Below, one piece after another: positions 6,770 through 13,716 of a stretch of DNA of 36,262 nt. Each line of letters starts with the position of its first letter. Positions within the stretch are counted from its first letter, which is position 1. The DNA is from a virus, in the IMG/VR virus record IMGVR_UViG_3300000117_000022, positions 20,577-56,838 of that record. The stretch is one strand, 5' to 3'. Under the pieces are notes generated by a model. The model saw nothing but the letters and a program-made list of their open reading frames with translations, did not search any database and was not told the origin of the DNA. The position numbers were made by a program, and so were the translations under genes.

Positions 6770-7180
6770 TTACGCTTCTATCAATGTTCTGTCAAACTTT
6801 GTTACAGTTGAACTAGCACTTGATGGTGTAATTTTCAATTCTACATTTGCACCATTTATATCAGCATCAAAAGTTGCCAATGTAGATGATTTCAATGTAC
6901 CATAAGCAGTCAACGTGACGGCAGAACCGTCATGAACAAGAACAACTTCTGTAGAGTGATAATCACTCCCTTCTTTCATAGCAATGACATATCTTGCAGC
7001 CCTAAATGAGGCATGTGCAAAAGTGTCTAATGCTACTTCTGTAGTTGCAGTTGTTGTTAAATTTCCTGCTTTTGATGTTTTAGAGTTAACAATCTTGCTT
7101 GTGACTATGACATCATTACTGACATCATATTCAATTGCACGAATCAACTCAGCGATTTTAAAACTATTTGTTTTAGCCAT
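6770..7180 (-). CDS. Small beta-rich virion protein, sister of the upstream gene's C-terminal domain (136 aa)
   Basis: Residues about 50-136 align by eye with the last 85 residues of the 275-residue protein encoded just upstream. Matching points are ARYVIAM with IKYVIMA, TEVVLVHDG with AEVLLINDG, a shared YG, and VELKITP with MRLLVTP. A short N-terminal part (MAKTNSFKIAELIRAIEYD) is specific to this protein. AAGGAG precedes the ATG by 8 bases and a strong terminator follows the stop. It is likely a structural protein of the fibre region; proteins with this domain are frequent in marine T4-like phages, but the role is not known. Confidence 0.85.
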   Translation of the reverse strand: MAKTNSFKIAELIRAIEYDVSNDVIVTSKIVNSKTSKAGNLTTTATTEVALDTFAHASFRAARYVIAMKEGSDYHSTEVVLVHDGSAVTLTAYGTLKSSTLATFDADINGANVELKITPSSASSTVTKFDRTLIEA

Positions 7181-7193
7181 TTTATGATTCTCC

Positions 7194-8021
7194 TTATGTT
7201 AATCTAATTTGAAAGGTTGAAAATGAAGTATTTGTATTCGCAGGTGTGACTAACAATCTCATATTACCTGAATCTACATCACTTGAAAGAGTGAATAGAG
7301 AGGCATTTGAGAATGCATCACCATATTGAATAAAATATGCATTTGTACCATCGTTAATTAATAATACTTCAGCAGCATGAGTACCAGCAGATGCATGTGA
7401 TGCCATTATGACATACTTGATTGCTTTATTACCTACACCGTTAGAACTCAATACTTGGTCAGCAGTGGTTGCTGTTAAACTTGATGAAGTGAAAAATCCT
7501 TGCACCAAATTTGATATTGAAGTTTGAGCTACTACTTGAAGTACATCTCCTTGTACAGCATCTTCCTGCAATGTGATAGTAGAAGTTGAAGTAGTGACAT
7601 AGTCGTCTCCACTTACTAACTTCACACCATTTAGATAGACTTGTTCTAAACCTAGAGTATAACTCAAAGTTGCAGAATTATCATCAGAACCCGTAAATAC
7701 AGTTTGAGTTGAACTCGTAACTGCATAATAGAACTGAGTTAGTCCACTAGATGGAGCATCGGTGAAACCTAGTGTTCCACTTCCGTTAGTAGACAATAAT
7801 TGTCCACTTGTTCCATCACTTGTTGGAAAAGTTAATGCGTCATTAATAGTTAGTGAAGATGGGTTAGACCCGACTTCGACTATGGCAGCGGAACCATCAT
7901 TTTTTTCAGTATAGAATCTACCGTGATAAGTGTTTACTGCTAATTCACCTAATGATAAATCACTAGTTGCAGGAACACTATTTTGAGTAGCACTTCTTTT
8001 GAATTGGATTACTGTTGCCAT
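7194..8021 (-). CDS. Modular tail-fibre-like structural protein (275 aa)
   Basis: The N-terminus (MATVIQFKRSATQNSVPATS) with DLSLGELAVN matches that of the 538-residue protein upstream. Then come a FPTSDGTSGQLLSTNGSGTL linker, and a module with TQTVFTGSDD, EQVYLNGVKL and a TITLQEDAVQGDVL strand. This central module recurs in the 394-residue protein (12339) and the 1174-residue protein (21874). The last 85 residues are the domain shared with the 136-residue neighbour. TAGGAG precedes the ATG by 8 bases. It is a structural fibre protein by module content; the receptor is unknown. Confidence 0.87.
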   Translation of the reverse strand: MATVIQFKRSATQNSVPATSDLSLGELAVNTYHGRFYTEKNDGSAAIVEVGSNPSSLTINDALTFPTSDGTSGQLLSTNGSGTLGFTDAPSSGLTQFYYAVTSSTQTVFTGSDDNSATLSYTLGLEQVYLNGVKLVSGDDYVTTSTSTITLQEDAVQGDVLQVVAQTSISNLVQGFFTSSSLTATTADQVLSSNGVGNKAIKYVIMASHASAGTHAAEVLLINDGTNAYFIQYGDAFSNASLFTLSSDVDSGNMRLLVTPANTNTSFSTFQIRLT

Positions 8022-8035
8022 TTGTTTCTCCTATA

Positions 8036-9652
8036 TTAGAATGAACCGCCGTCTATTGCTGTAATTGCAACTGCGCCTGAAGTAACTGTAAAGTTATTAG
8101 TGTCAAATGACGCAATACCTTTATTAGTGACTGTTGCATCTTCACCTGAAATAGTGATTGCACCATCAGCGTTAGTTACATCCATTCCTTCACCAGCAGT
8201 TAAAGTTGCAAGTTCCATGTCTCCATTAGAACCATTACCAATCATTAACTGTCCAGCTGTTGGAGCTGCACCGTCTAATGAAGTGATTGAACCACTTAAT
8301 GCAAGACCAACACCTGATAAATTACCTGATGATGTTAGACTTGATACTGTTAAACCACCAAATTCTGCATCACCAACACTTCCTGAGAAGACTGAAGATG
8401 AATCTGTTGCATCTGATATAAATTTAAATGTACCATCTGTATCGTCCATACCAAAGAAACCAATCTTTGCAGCTGAACCATTGTGCCAGTTAAATTTAAT
8501 ACCTCTGTCTAAGTTATCGTCTGAAGTTGATTCACCGATTTCAAATACAGGGTCTGCAATTTCTACTGTTGTAGAGTTTACTGTTGTTGTTGTTCCGTTA
8601 ACGGTTAAGTCACCAGTCACAACTACGTTTCCACTTGCAGTCATTGTAGTTGCAGTGATGTCATCAGATGTAAGTGTTCCATCAACTGATACGTTGTTGA
8701 AAGTTACGTTATCTGTTGTACCTACTGCCTGACCAATAGCGAAAGTCGCTGCTTGACCTGAAACAGAAGTTGTTACACCAGTTCCACCAGTAAATGTGAT
8801 TGACTGTGAGTCTAAGTCGACTGCACCAGTTCCTGAATCACCAGCCATATCTAAATCTTGTGCTGTCACTTGTGAATCTACATATGCTTTAACAGATTGT
8901 TGAGAAGGAACTTTAACTGCAGAGTCGGAGACCATATTGTCTTCGTCTACTAAGAAGTCGATTTTTCCTACTGTTACTGCTGAGTTAGCAATGTGAGCTG
9001 TATCAATACCACCGTCTACTAAATGTTCTGAGTCGATTGAATCGTCTGCAATGTTTGTTCCGTCTACAACATCAGAACCAAGTGTTAAAACACCTGTGTC
9101 TGCTAAAGTAGCATCACCTGACATTACATTATCAATCCATTTTGATGTATCTGCATCATATAATAACATACCACCGTCTGATGGTGATGTGATATTAGTG
9201 TCGTCTGCACCTGCAAGTGTTGATGTTGTTGACAAGAAAGATAAGTTTCCTGAACCATCAGTACCAATCACTTGGTTTGCAGAACCGTCTGCTGTTGGTA
9301 GAACGAAAGTTGTTGATGCAGCTAGTGTATCGGCAGCTTTCAATGCAACGAAGTTTGTTCCGTTGTCTGAATCTTCCAATAACTGTACACTTGCACCTGC
9401 AGTTGAACCATTACCAACTTTTAAGTTAGCAGGAGTTGCAGATGAACCTTCTAAGATATCTGTATAATACTTACCACCGATTGAGTGGATTAATGCAGTA
9501 CTGTTGTCAGAATCTATAGATTCAATATATAGTTTTGCTGATGCACCTGAATTCGCTCTATCCTGTACGTATGCTAATTCCCCTTCTGACAAATTTGATG
9601 TCGTTGGAGCTGTTGCACCCGTACTTCTTTTAATTTGAATTACTGTTGCCAT
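8036..9652 (-). CDS. Large modular tail-fibre-like structural protein ending DGGSF (538 aa)
   Basis: It begins [20 protein letters not shown] with [14 protein letters not shown]. Residues about 60-300 are repeated D/S/T/G-rich beta segments, including [18 protein letters not shown] and [12 protein letters not shown]. Residues about 355-435 carry the [13 protein letters not shown] module followed by a [20 protein letters not shown] strand pair that is common in fibre proteins of T4-like marine phages. The protein ends TAIDGGSF, one of three DGG[ST][FI] ends here. The ribosome site TAGGAAA is 8 bases before the ATG. Its predicted leader is about 124 bases, by far the longest in the window, and holds three hairpins. 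A long-fibre or shaft role is inferred. Confidence 0.87.
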   Translation of the reverse strand: MATVIQIKRSTGATAPTTSNLSEGELAYVQDRANSGASAKLYIESIDSDNSTALIHSIGGKYYTDILEGSSATPANLKVGNGSTAGASVQLLEDSDNGTNFVALKAADTLAASTTFVLPTADGSANQVIGTDGSGNLSFLSTTSTLAGADDTNITSPSDGGMLLYDADTSKWIDNVMSGDATLADTGVLTLGSDVVDGTNIADDSIDSEHLVDGGIDTAHIANSAVTVGKIDFLVDEDNMVSDSAVKVPSQQSVKAYVDSQVTAQDLDMAGDSGTGAVDLDSQSITFTGGTGVTTSVSGQAATFAIGQAVGTTDNVTFNNVSVDGTLTSDDITATTMTASGNVVVTGDLTVNGTTTTVNSTTVEIADPVFEIGESTSDDNLDRGIKFNWHNGSAAKIGFFGMDDTDGTFKFISDATDSSSVFSGSVGDAEFGGLTVSSLTSSGNLSGVGLALSGSITSLDGAAPTAGQLMIGNGSNGDMELATLTAGEGMDVTNADGAITISGEDATVTNKGIASFDTNNFTVTSGAVAITAIDGGSF

Positions 9653-9686
9653 TTTTATTTCCTATAAAAATTAATTGTTATATTTT

Positions 9687-9764
9687 GACTCTTCACTGTC
9701 CGAGTCGTGATTACATTATGTACCTGTCCACTCACTATGTGGGTCGTGTCTCACTGATTGACAC
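9687..9764 (-). promoter_or_regulatory. Leader with three small hairpins exposing AGTGA
   Basis: Stems are GACTC/GAGTC (9687-9691 with 9702-9706), CCAC/GTGG (9728-9731 with 9739-9742) and GTGTC/GACAC (9746-9750 with 9760-9764), with loops of 10, 7 and 9 bases. In the minus-strand RNA each loop contains AGTGA. The array sits in the 140-base gap upstream of the 538-residue fibre gene. Confidence 0.45.
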
Positions 9765-9781
9765 CTTGATTTTTGTATTAG

Positions 9782-9789
9782 TATTTAGA
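9782..9789 (-). promoter_or_regulatory. Late promoter variant (TCTAAATA)
   Basis: TCTAAATACTAATAC on the minus strand, four bases before the end of the upstream gene's stop region (9793). It would start a transcript near 9776, giving a 124-base leader for the gene at 9652. Confidence 0.5.
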
Positions 9790-9792
9790 CAA

Positions 9793-10038
9793 CTAGAATG
9801 TTCCACCGTCTAAATTTGTAGTAGTTGTCCACTTGTCTGATGATGCATCATAAGATAATAATCCATCATCTGTTTCTGATGCATTTACATCTGATAATTC
9901 GTTGAGAGATTTTTGACTTAAATCAGTTCCACTTGAACCTGAGCCTATTGCAACTTGTTTTGCACGAACATTTCCTGTTCCTGCTACTCTACCACCTATT
10001 GTGGCAACTCTACTTAATGTTCCTTTAATGTTTGACAT
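9793..10038 (-). CDS. Small structural protein ending DGGTF (81 aa)
   Basis: Residues 1-40 (MSNIKGTLSRVATIGGRVAG, then NVRAKQVAIGSG) form a small G-rich N-terminus, followed by SLNELSDVNASETDDGLLSY and DASSDKWTTTTNLDGGTF. The 'ELSDVN...DGLLSYDASSDKW' pattern is the usual fibre linker seen also in the 538-residue protein ([11 protein letters not shown]) and the 394-residue protein (LSDVQ...QLMVWNNSEGYW). It shares the DGG[ST][FI] end. GAGGTAG precedes the ATG by 5 bases and the upstream stop is only 3 bases away, so translation is probably coupled. Function unknown. Confidence 0.82.
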   Translation of the reverse strand: MSNIKGTLSRVATIGGRVAGTGNVRAKQVAIGSGSSGTDLSQKSLNELSDVNASETDDGLLSYDASSDKWTTTTNLDGGTF

Positions 10039-10041
10039 AAT

Positions 10042-10374
10042 CTACCTCGTGACGCCTGGGGTAACTATTGCTTGTCCTTCTACCACTCTTGTGGTTTGTC
10101 CACCACCTGACGTAATATTTAAATCATAAACATATCTACCTGCTTCTAATCCTGAAGTTGTGGTATCGTTTAAAGATAATGTGACTTGTCCTGCAGCTGC
10201 ATTAATACTTGTGGTAAAGGTTGCACTAACAGTTGAAGAAGTGTATGTTTTTCTTATTTGACCTGCAGAAGTGTAATTAGTCATATCCAACACATCACCT
10301 GCAGAATCGGTTACATCTACTGTAATACTGAAGTCTGTTCCTTGGTCGATAAAAATGTTTGCAAGTATAGCCAT
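10042..10374 (-). CDS. Ig-like small virion protein (110 aa)
   Basis: It begins MAILANIFIDQGTDFSITVD and has the alternating beta pattern of an immunoglobulin-like or upper-baseplate N-terminal domain: VTDSAGDVLDMTNYTSAGQI, then AAAGQVTLSLNDTTTSGLEAGRYVYDL, ending VVEGQAIVTP. Proteins with this QGtdF...A.G.i+K pattern are frequent in marine phage structural clusters and often dock other tail proteins; the docking role is inference. No Shine-Dalgarno is visible. A CATAAATA octamer ends exactly 5 bases before the ATG, so a transcript starting at the A of ATG is predicted. Confidence 0.85.
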   Translation of the reverse strand: MAILANIFIDQGTDFSITVDVTDSAGDVLDMTNYTSAGQIRKTYTSSTVSATFTTSINAAAGQVTLSLNDTTTSGLEAGRYVYDLNITSGGGQTTRVVEGQAIVTPGVTR

Positions 10375-10379
10375 ATAAC

Positions 10380-10387
10380 TATTTATG
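10380..10387 (-). promoter_or_regulatory. Late promoter abutting the start codon (CATAAATA)
   Basis: CATAAATA-GTTAT-ATG on the minus strand. With the T4 late spacing, transcription would begin at the A of the ATG at 10374, giving a leaderless mRNA. Confidence 0.6.
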
Positions 10388-10392
10388 CGTTT

Positions 10393-11085
10393 TTAATTAC
10401 TAAACTGAGAAGTCGGTACAGACTGATGTATTTTTTCTACAGTTCCACTATCGTTTGCATATACTTGTTGTGCTTTCCTAAGAGTTCCATTGTCATTTAC
10501 ATATACACCCTTAACTTTTGCAACTGGCCCTATAGCTCTAGTTGCAATTGAAGGTTGTTGATATATGTATGGTGCTTGGAATGTATAAGGTGTATTATAG
10601 GTAACTTGATATACAACATTAGTTTGTGAGTTTGCAATATAAGGTTGTTGTGCTGATGCAGGATGCCTATATGTAATTGGAGTCCTATTCTGATACGTAA
10701 ATGGTGTTCGACCTGTTGCTTGATATGTACTAGGTTGTCGTGCTTGATATGTAAAAGGTGTTTGACCTTGTCTATTATATGTAAAAGGAGTTCGACCTTG
10801 TGTTTCATATGTGAATGGACTTCTGTTCTGATAAGTAAATGGTATTCTTCCTGTTGCATCATATGTATTAGGTTGTCGTGCTTGATATGTAAACGGGTTT
10901 CTTCCTGTTGCTTGATATGTAAACGGTGTTTGACCTTGTCTTGCATATGTACTAGGTTGTCGTGCTTGATATGTAAAAGGTGTTTGTCCTTGTCTATTAT
11001 ATGTAAAAGGAGTTTGACCTATTGCAGGGCTCTGAGCATTAGCAATATACGGATACGGAAATGGGGTTGATGTCCAAATAGGCAT
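10393..11085 (-). CDS. Tandem-repeat virion-type protein with C-terminal YVNDNGT domain (230 aa)
   Basis: Residues about 7-180 are repeats of TPFTYQARQPSTYARQGQ type with an 18-residue period, interspersed with ATGR, HPASAQQPYIAN and NTPYTFQ units. The last 50 residues form a non-repeat domain with two copies of a V-Y-[VA]-N-D-[NS]-G-T unit (KGVYVNDNGTLRKAQQ, QVYANDSGTVEKIHQ). This is the counterpart of the W/Y-V-rich domain that sits at the N-terminus of the 296-residue protein. The ATG overlaps the stop of the 414-residue repeat gene by one base. Repeat DNA is shared with 920-1565. Role probably in the virion surface or fibres; not established. Confidence 0.87.
   Translation of the reverse strand: MPIWTSTPFPYPYIANAQSPAIGQTPFTYNRQGQTPFTYQARQPSTYARQGQTPFTYQATGRNPFTYQARQPNTYDATGRIPFTYQNRSPFTYETQGRTPFTYNRQGQTPFTYQARQPSTYQATGRTPFTYQNRTPITYRHPASAQQPYIANSQTNVVYQVTYNTPYTFQAPYIYQQPSIATRAIGPVAKVKGVYVNDNGTLRKAQQVYANDSGTVEKIHQSVPTSQFSN
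10546..11067 (-). repeat. Coding tandem repeats (PFTYQ/ARQPSTY type)
   Basis: Imperfect 18-30 base units with a 54-base super-period encode PFTY[QN] and [AR]QPSTY motifs. The 26-base block at 10925-10950 is identical to 1081-1106 and 1135-1160, about 9.8 kb away in the same orientation. Confidence 0.82.
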
Positions 11086-12329
11086 TATAAGGGCCCTCCA
11101 CCGCCAGAGCCAGAATACTCATTTTCAAATGTTGCCATCACATGTATTTCTTCTGATGCTAATTCAGGAAATCCACTTCTGTTAAATTTCAAGTCAAATG
11201 CAACACTACCTTCTCCATAACCACTAAAGGTAGTACTTCCACTAGGGGCTCTAGAATGGCTGAAACTCAAAGCAAATGCAAAGGTGTCATTTGCTACTGT
11301 AGAATTAGTAGTTCCTTCGGATAAAGTGTACGTAGAACCAACACCTGTTCCCCAGCTCTGACTTACAGAATTTGTTGAATAATTTGGAAACTTAGTAAAA
11401 ATTGGTGCATCCGTTTCTTCGTATCCAAAAGTTGTGGGTGCTGTTGATGTTGGGAACGAGTATTGGAATACATCTCTGTAGGTTCCATTTGTTGGTAATG
11501 ATATAGATGGCGGGCTTCCACTAACTCCAACAAAACCATCAAATCCATCAGCAAAATGAGATTGATATCGAACATCCATATTAAAAATAGTATTAGACCC
11601 CGATGTAGAAATAGTTATAAGAAAGTTGATTTTACCATCTATAATATCAAAACTTCTACTACTTACATTAGCTACATCAAATCTAATATGATTGTCTCCA
11701 TGTCCACTAAAACTAAGTGTATCTTGGGCAGTTAATGTTTCAGTATATGTTACATTCGTTACACCAGTTCCTTGTCTACTATATGTTGATGGTTGATTAT
11801 ATGAATATGGTTGTTGTCCATTTGCAATATACGGATAAGGTTGTTGTGCATTAGCAGGATAAGGATTTTGTGCATTAGCAATATATGGATACGGTTGTTG
11901 AGCATTTGCAGGATACGGATAAGGTTGCTGAGCATTTGCTGGATAAGGGGTTTGACTATTTGCAATGTACGGATAAGGTTGTTGTCCATTTGCTATGTAA
12001 GGTTGTCTTGCATTTGCAATGTAAGGATACGGTTGTTGTGCATTAGCAATGTATGGGTACGGTTGTTGTGCATTAGCAGGATAAGGATTTTGTGCATTAG
12101 CAATATATGGATACGGTTGTTGAGCATTTGCTATGTAGGGTTGTTGTCCATTTGCAGGGTGTCTATATGTAAAAGGAGACCTGTTATCATACGTGCCTGG
12201 TTGTTGTGCAATTGCAGGTTGTTGAGCAGTTCTTTGTGCAACTGTTGGAGAAGTTCCTTGTGCAGGGTTTCTCTGATTAAAGGGTTGTTGTATCGTTGTC
12301 CCAGTGTTTATATAAATTTCATCTGACAT
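11085..12329 (-). CDS. Tandem-repeat protein with globular beta-rich C-terminal domain (414 aa)
   Basis: Residues about 14-187 are repeats of NAQQPYPYIA, NAQNPYPA and NGQQPYIA type with an 18-residue period. From residue about 188 the composition changes to an ordinary beta-rich domain (VTYTETLTAQDTLSFSGHGD, then DGKINFLITISTSGSNTIFN). It has strands such as FAFALSFSHSRAPSGSTTFS and ends EYSGSGGGGPL. It is the only one of the four repeat proteins with a large globular domain, which could be the functional head carried on a repeat stalk. The start lacks a clear Shine-Dalgarno sequence. Virion location is inferred. Confidence 0.87.
   Translation of the reverse strand: MSDEIYINTGTTIQQPFNQRNPAQGTSPTVAQRTAQQPAIAQQPGTYDNRSPFTYRHPANGQQPYIANAQQPYPYIANAQNPYPANAQQPYPYIANAQQPYPYIANARQPYIANGQQPYPYIANSQTPYPANAQQPYPYPANAQQPYPYIANAQNPYPANAQQPYPYIANGQQPYSYNQPSTYSRQGTGVTNVTYTETLTAQDTLSFSGHGDNHIRFDVANVSSRSFDIIDGKINFLITISTSGSNTIFNMDVRYQSHFADGFDGFVGVSGSPPSISLPTNGTYRDVFQYSFPTSTAPTTFGYEETDAPIFTKFPNYSTNSVSQSWGTGVGSTYTLSEGTTNSTVANDTFAFALSFSHSRAPSGSTTFSGYGEGSVAFDLKFNRSGFPELASEEIHVMATFENEYSGSGGGGPL
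11769..12290 (-). repeat. Coding tandem repeats (AQQPYPYIAN type)
   Basis: Direct repeats of 24-30 bases with a 54-base super-period encode AQQPYPYIAN/AQNPYPAN units. The block 12039-12065 is identical to 2241-2267 in the 296-residue gene. Confidence 0.82.
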
Positions 12330-12338
12330 AGCATAATC

Positions 12339-13523
12339 TTATATGACGAACCATAAGTGTCCAGTTGATGTTGAACCAACAACAGTTGGTGCAGAACTAA
12401 CGACTTCATAGTCTAATACAATATTGTCTGAGTTTGTAGTGATACCATTTGAGGTATTTGCACCCATAACACCATTAGATGAGTTATAAGTCAAACCATC
12501 TCCACCTGAGATAGCACCTCTTGCATCTGAATCACCATATTGTGCAGCTGCAGAAAATGCCAGTGTGTTATTTGCATCATCATAACTTACAGTTATATTA
12601 CTATGTGTTGCACTAGTAATCATTCCAGCAGCAGCATCCATTGCATCTTCATTTGTATAAGTTGCAGCTGCATTTTGGTTTTCCCAATATCCTTCAGAAT
12701 TATTCCAAACCATCAATTGTCCATTTTGTGGTGAACTAGTCTGTACATCACTCAAACCACTTACTGCATGGTTTGATATAGAAGATGTTGTTGATGATGT
12801 TGTTGCATTACCTGTCAATGCACCCACTAATGATGTTGATGTTATAGAACTAAAACCTGTTCCAACTCCACCTGAAATAGATGCAGTTCCATCTGTTAGT
12901 GTTGATGCTGTTAAAGTTTTACCACTTGCAAGTGTTATGTCATCTTCTGCATAAGTCTTTCCTGCAAGTTGGATATTGAATCCACTCTGTAATGATGTTG
13001 TTTGATTTGGAGAACCTTCTCCATTTAGAATAACACCTGAATCATTGATATTGTAAATAGTGTTTGCAGCAGTCTCTGTAAACTGTCCTGCAACTCCACT
13101 ACCTGCACCAATGTTTGTTCCTAAGTAAGAACCTGTAAATGAATAGATTACAATTTTATCAGATACAGTTGCACCTGAAGTTAAAGTTATAATAGTGTGT
13201 TTGTTTCCACTTGCACCACTAATTGTGAAGTCTGTTCCTTCAATTAAATGTTGTGCATTTTTGAATACTTGGATTCTATTTGCACGGAACTCCAATGAGT
13301 TTCCAAATGAATCGTCCCCAACAAAAGAAGTTTGTCCAGCAGTTGCAACATAAACAAACTCTTGGAAGAAGAAAGATTTATCTTCTAGTGAATTTACTGC
13401 ATCAACTAATGTAGAAGAGTTGGTTGTTCTTAATCCACTCTTATCCCCTACATCAATTGCAAGTTCGTTATACTTCTTTCTGAAGTCTTCTATAGTACTA
13501 AACTGATTAACTGTCTTTGCCAT
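12339..13523 (-). CDS. Tail-fibre-like structural protein (394 aa)
   Basis: The N-terminus (MAKTVNQFSTIEDFRKKYNE, LAIDVGDKSGL, TLVDAVNSLEDK) is a helical attachment-type segment. A module follows with FVYVATAGQTSFVG, NRIQVFKNAQHLIEGTDF and an ITLTSGATVSDKIVIYSF strand, the same kind as in the proteins at 7194 and 21874. Further on are LSDVQTSSPQNGQLMVWNNS and one DSDARGAISGGDGLTYNSSN unit as in the split fibre at 4781-6160. The protein ends VVGSTSTGHLWFVI. It overlaps the upstream 69-residue gene by 17 bases, so translation is coupled. A fibre or baseplate-attached role is inferred. Confidence 0.87.
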   Translation of the reverse strand: MAKTVNQFSTIEDFRKKYNELAIDVGDKSGLRTTNSSTLVDAVNSLEDKSFFFQEFVYVATAGQTSFVGDDSFGNSLEFRANRIQVFKNAQHLIEGTDFTISGASGNKHTIITLTSGATVSDKIVIYSFTGSYLGTNIGAGSGVAGQFTETAANTIYNINDSGVILNGEGSPNQTTSLQSGFNIQLAGKTYAEDDITLASGKTLTASTLTDGTASISGGVGTGFSSITSTSLVGALTGNATTSSTTSSISNHAVSGLSDVQTSSPQNGQLMVWNNSEGYWENQNAAATYTNEDAMDAAAGMITSATHSNITVSYDDANNTLAFSAAAQYGDSDARGAISGGDGLTYNSSNGVMGANTSNGITTNSDNIVLDYEVVSSAPTVVGSTSTGHLWFVI

Positions 13524-13716
13524 GTAATTTCTCTATTAAGTCTGAAAGTAGATTTTTAATCTCTCCCATCTCTTCCTTTAATGTATTTATGTCCTCTGTC
13601 GTTTTCTTTTGCAACTCACGTCTCTTCTTTACTGCAAGATATCCATTATAATCTGTACTTACAATAGCAGAAGAATGTTCATCTCTTATAAGATTACTAT
13701 GTCCTTCTACTTTCAT
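13507..13716 (-). CDS. Small conserved coiled-coil protein (69 aa)
   Basis: The start at 13716 (MKVEGHSNLIRDEHSSAIVS) is chosen over an ATG 18 bases upstream because it overlaps the preceding TAA by one base, as at many junctions here, and because this family begins MKVEGH. The pattern MKVEGHxNLxRD...I.xTD..xY..Y is a small conserved protein beside the DUF4815 gene in T4-like marine phages. Residues 38-69 (LQKKTTEDINTLKEEMGEIK) are predicted to form a coiled coil. Function unknown; a structural or assembly role is likely from the context. Confidence 0.85.
   Translation of the reverse strand: MKVEGHSNLIRDEHSSAIVSTDYNGYLAVKKRRELQKKTTEDINTLKEEMGEIKNLLSDLIEKLHGKDS
13584..13591 (-). promoter_or_regulatory. 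Possible late promoter inside the 69-aa gene (CATAAATA)
   Basis: CATAAATACATTAAAGG on the minus strand, 60 bases upstream of the ATG at 13523. It lies in coding sequence, so chance is a fair alternative. Confidence 0.4.

Noticed and set aside
9687-9764. tRNA or small structured RNA gene
   Set aside because: The three stems do not form a cloverleaf, and there is no acceptor stem, T-loop GTTCGA-type motif or CCA end.
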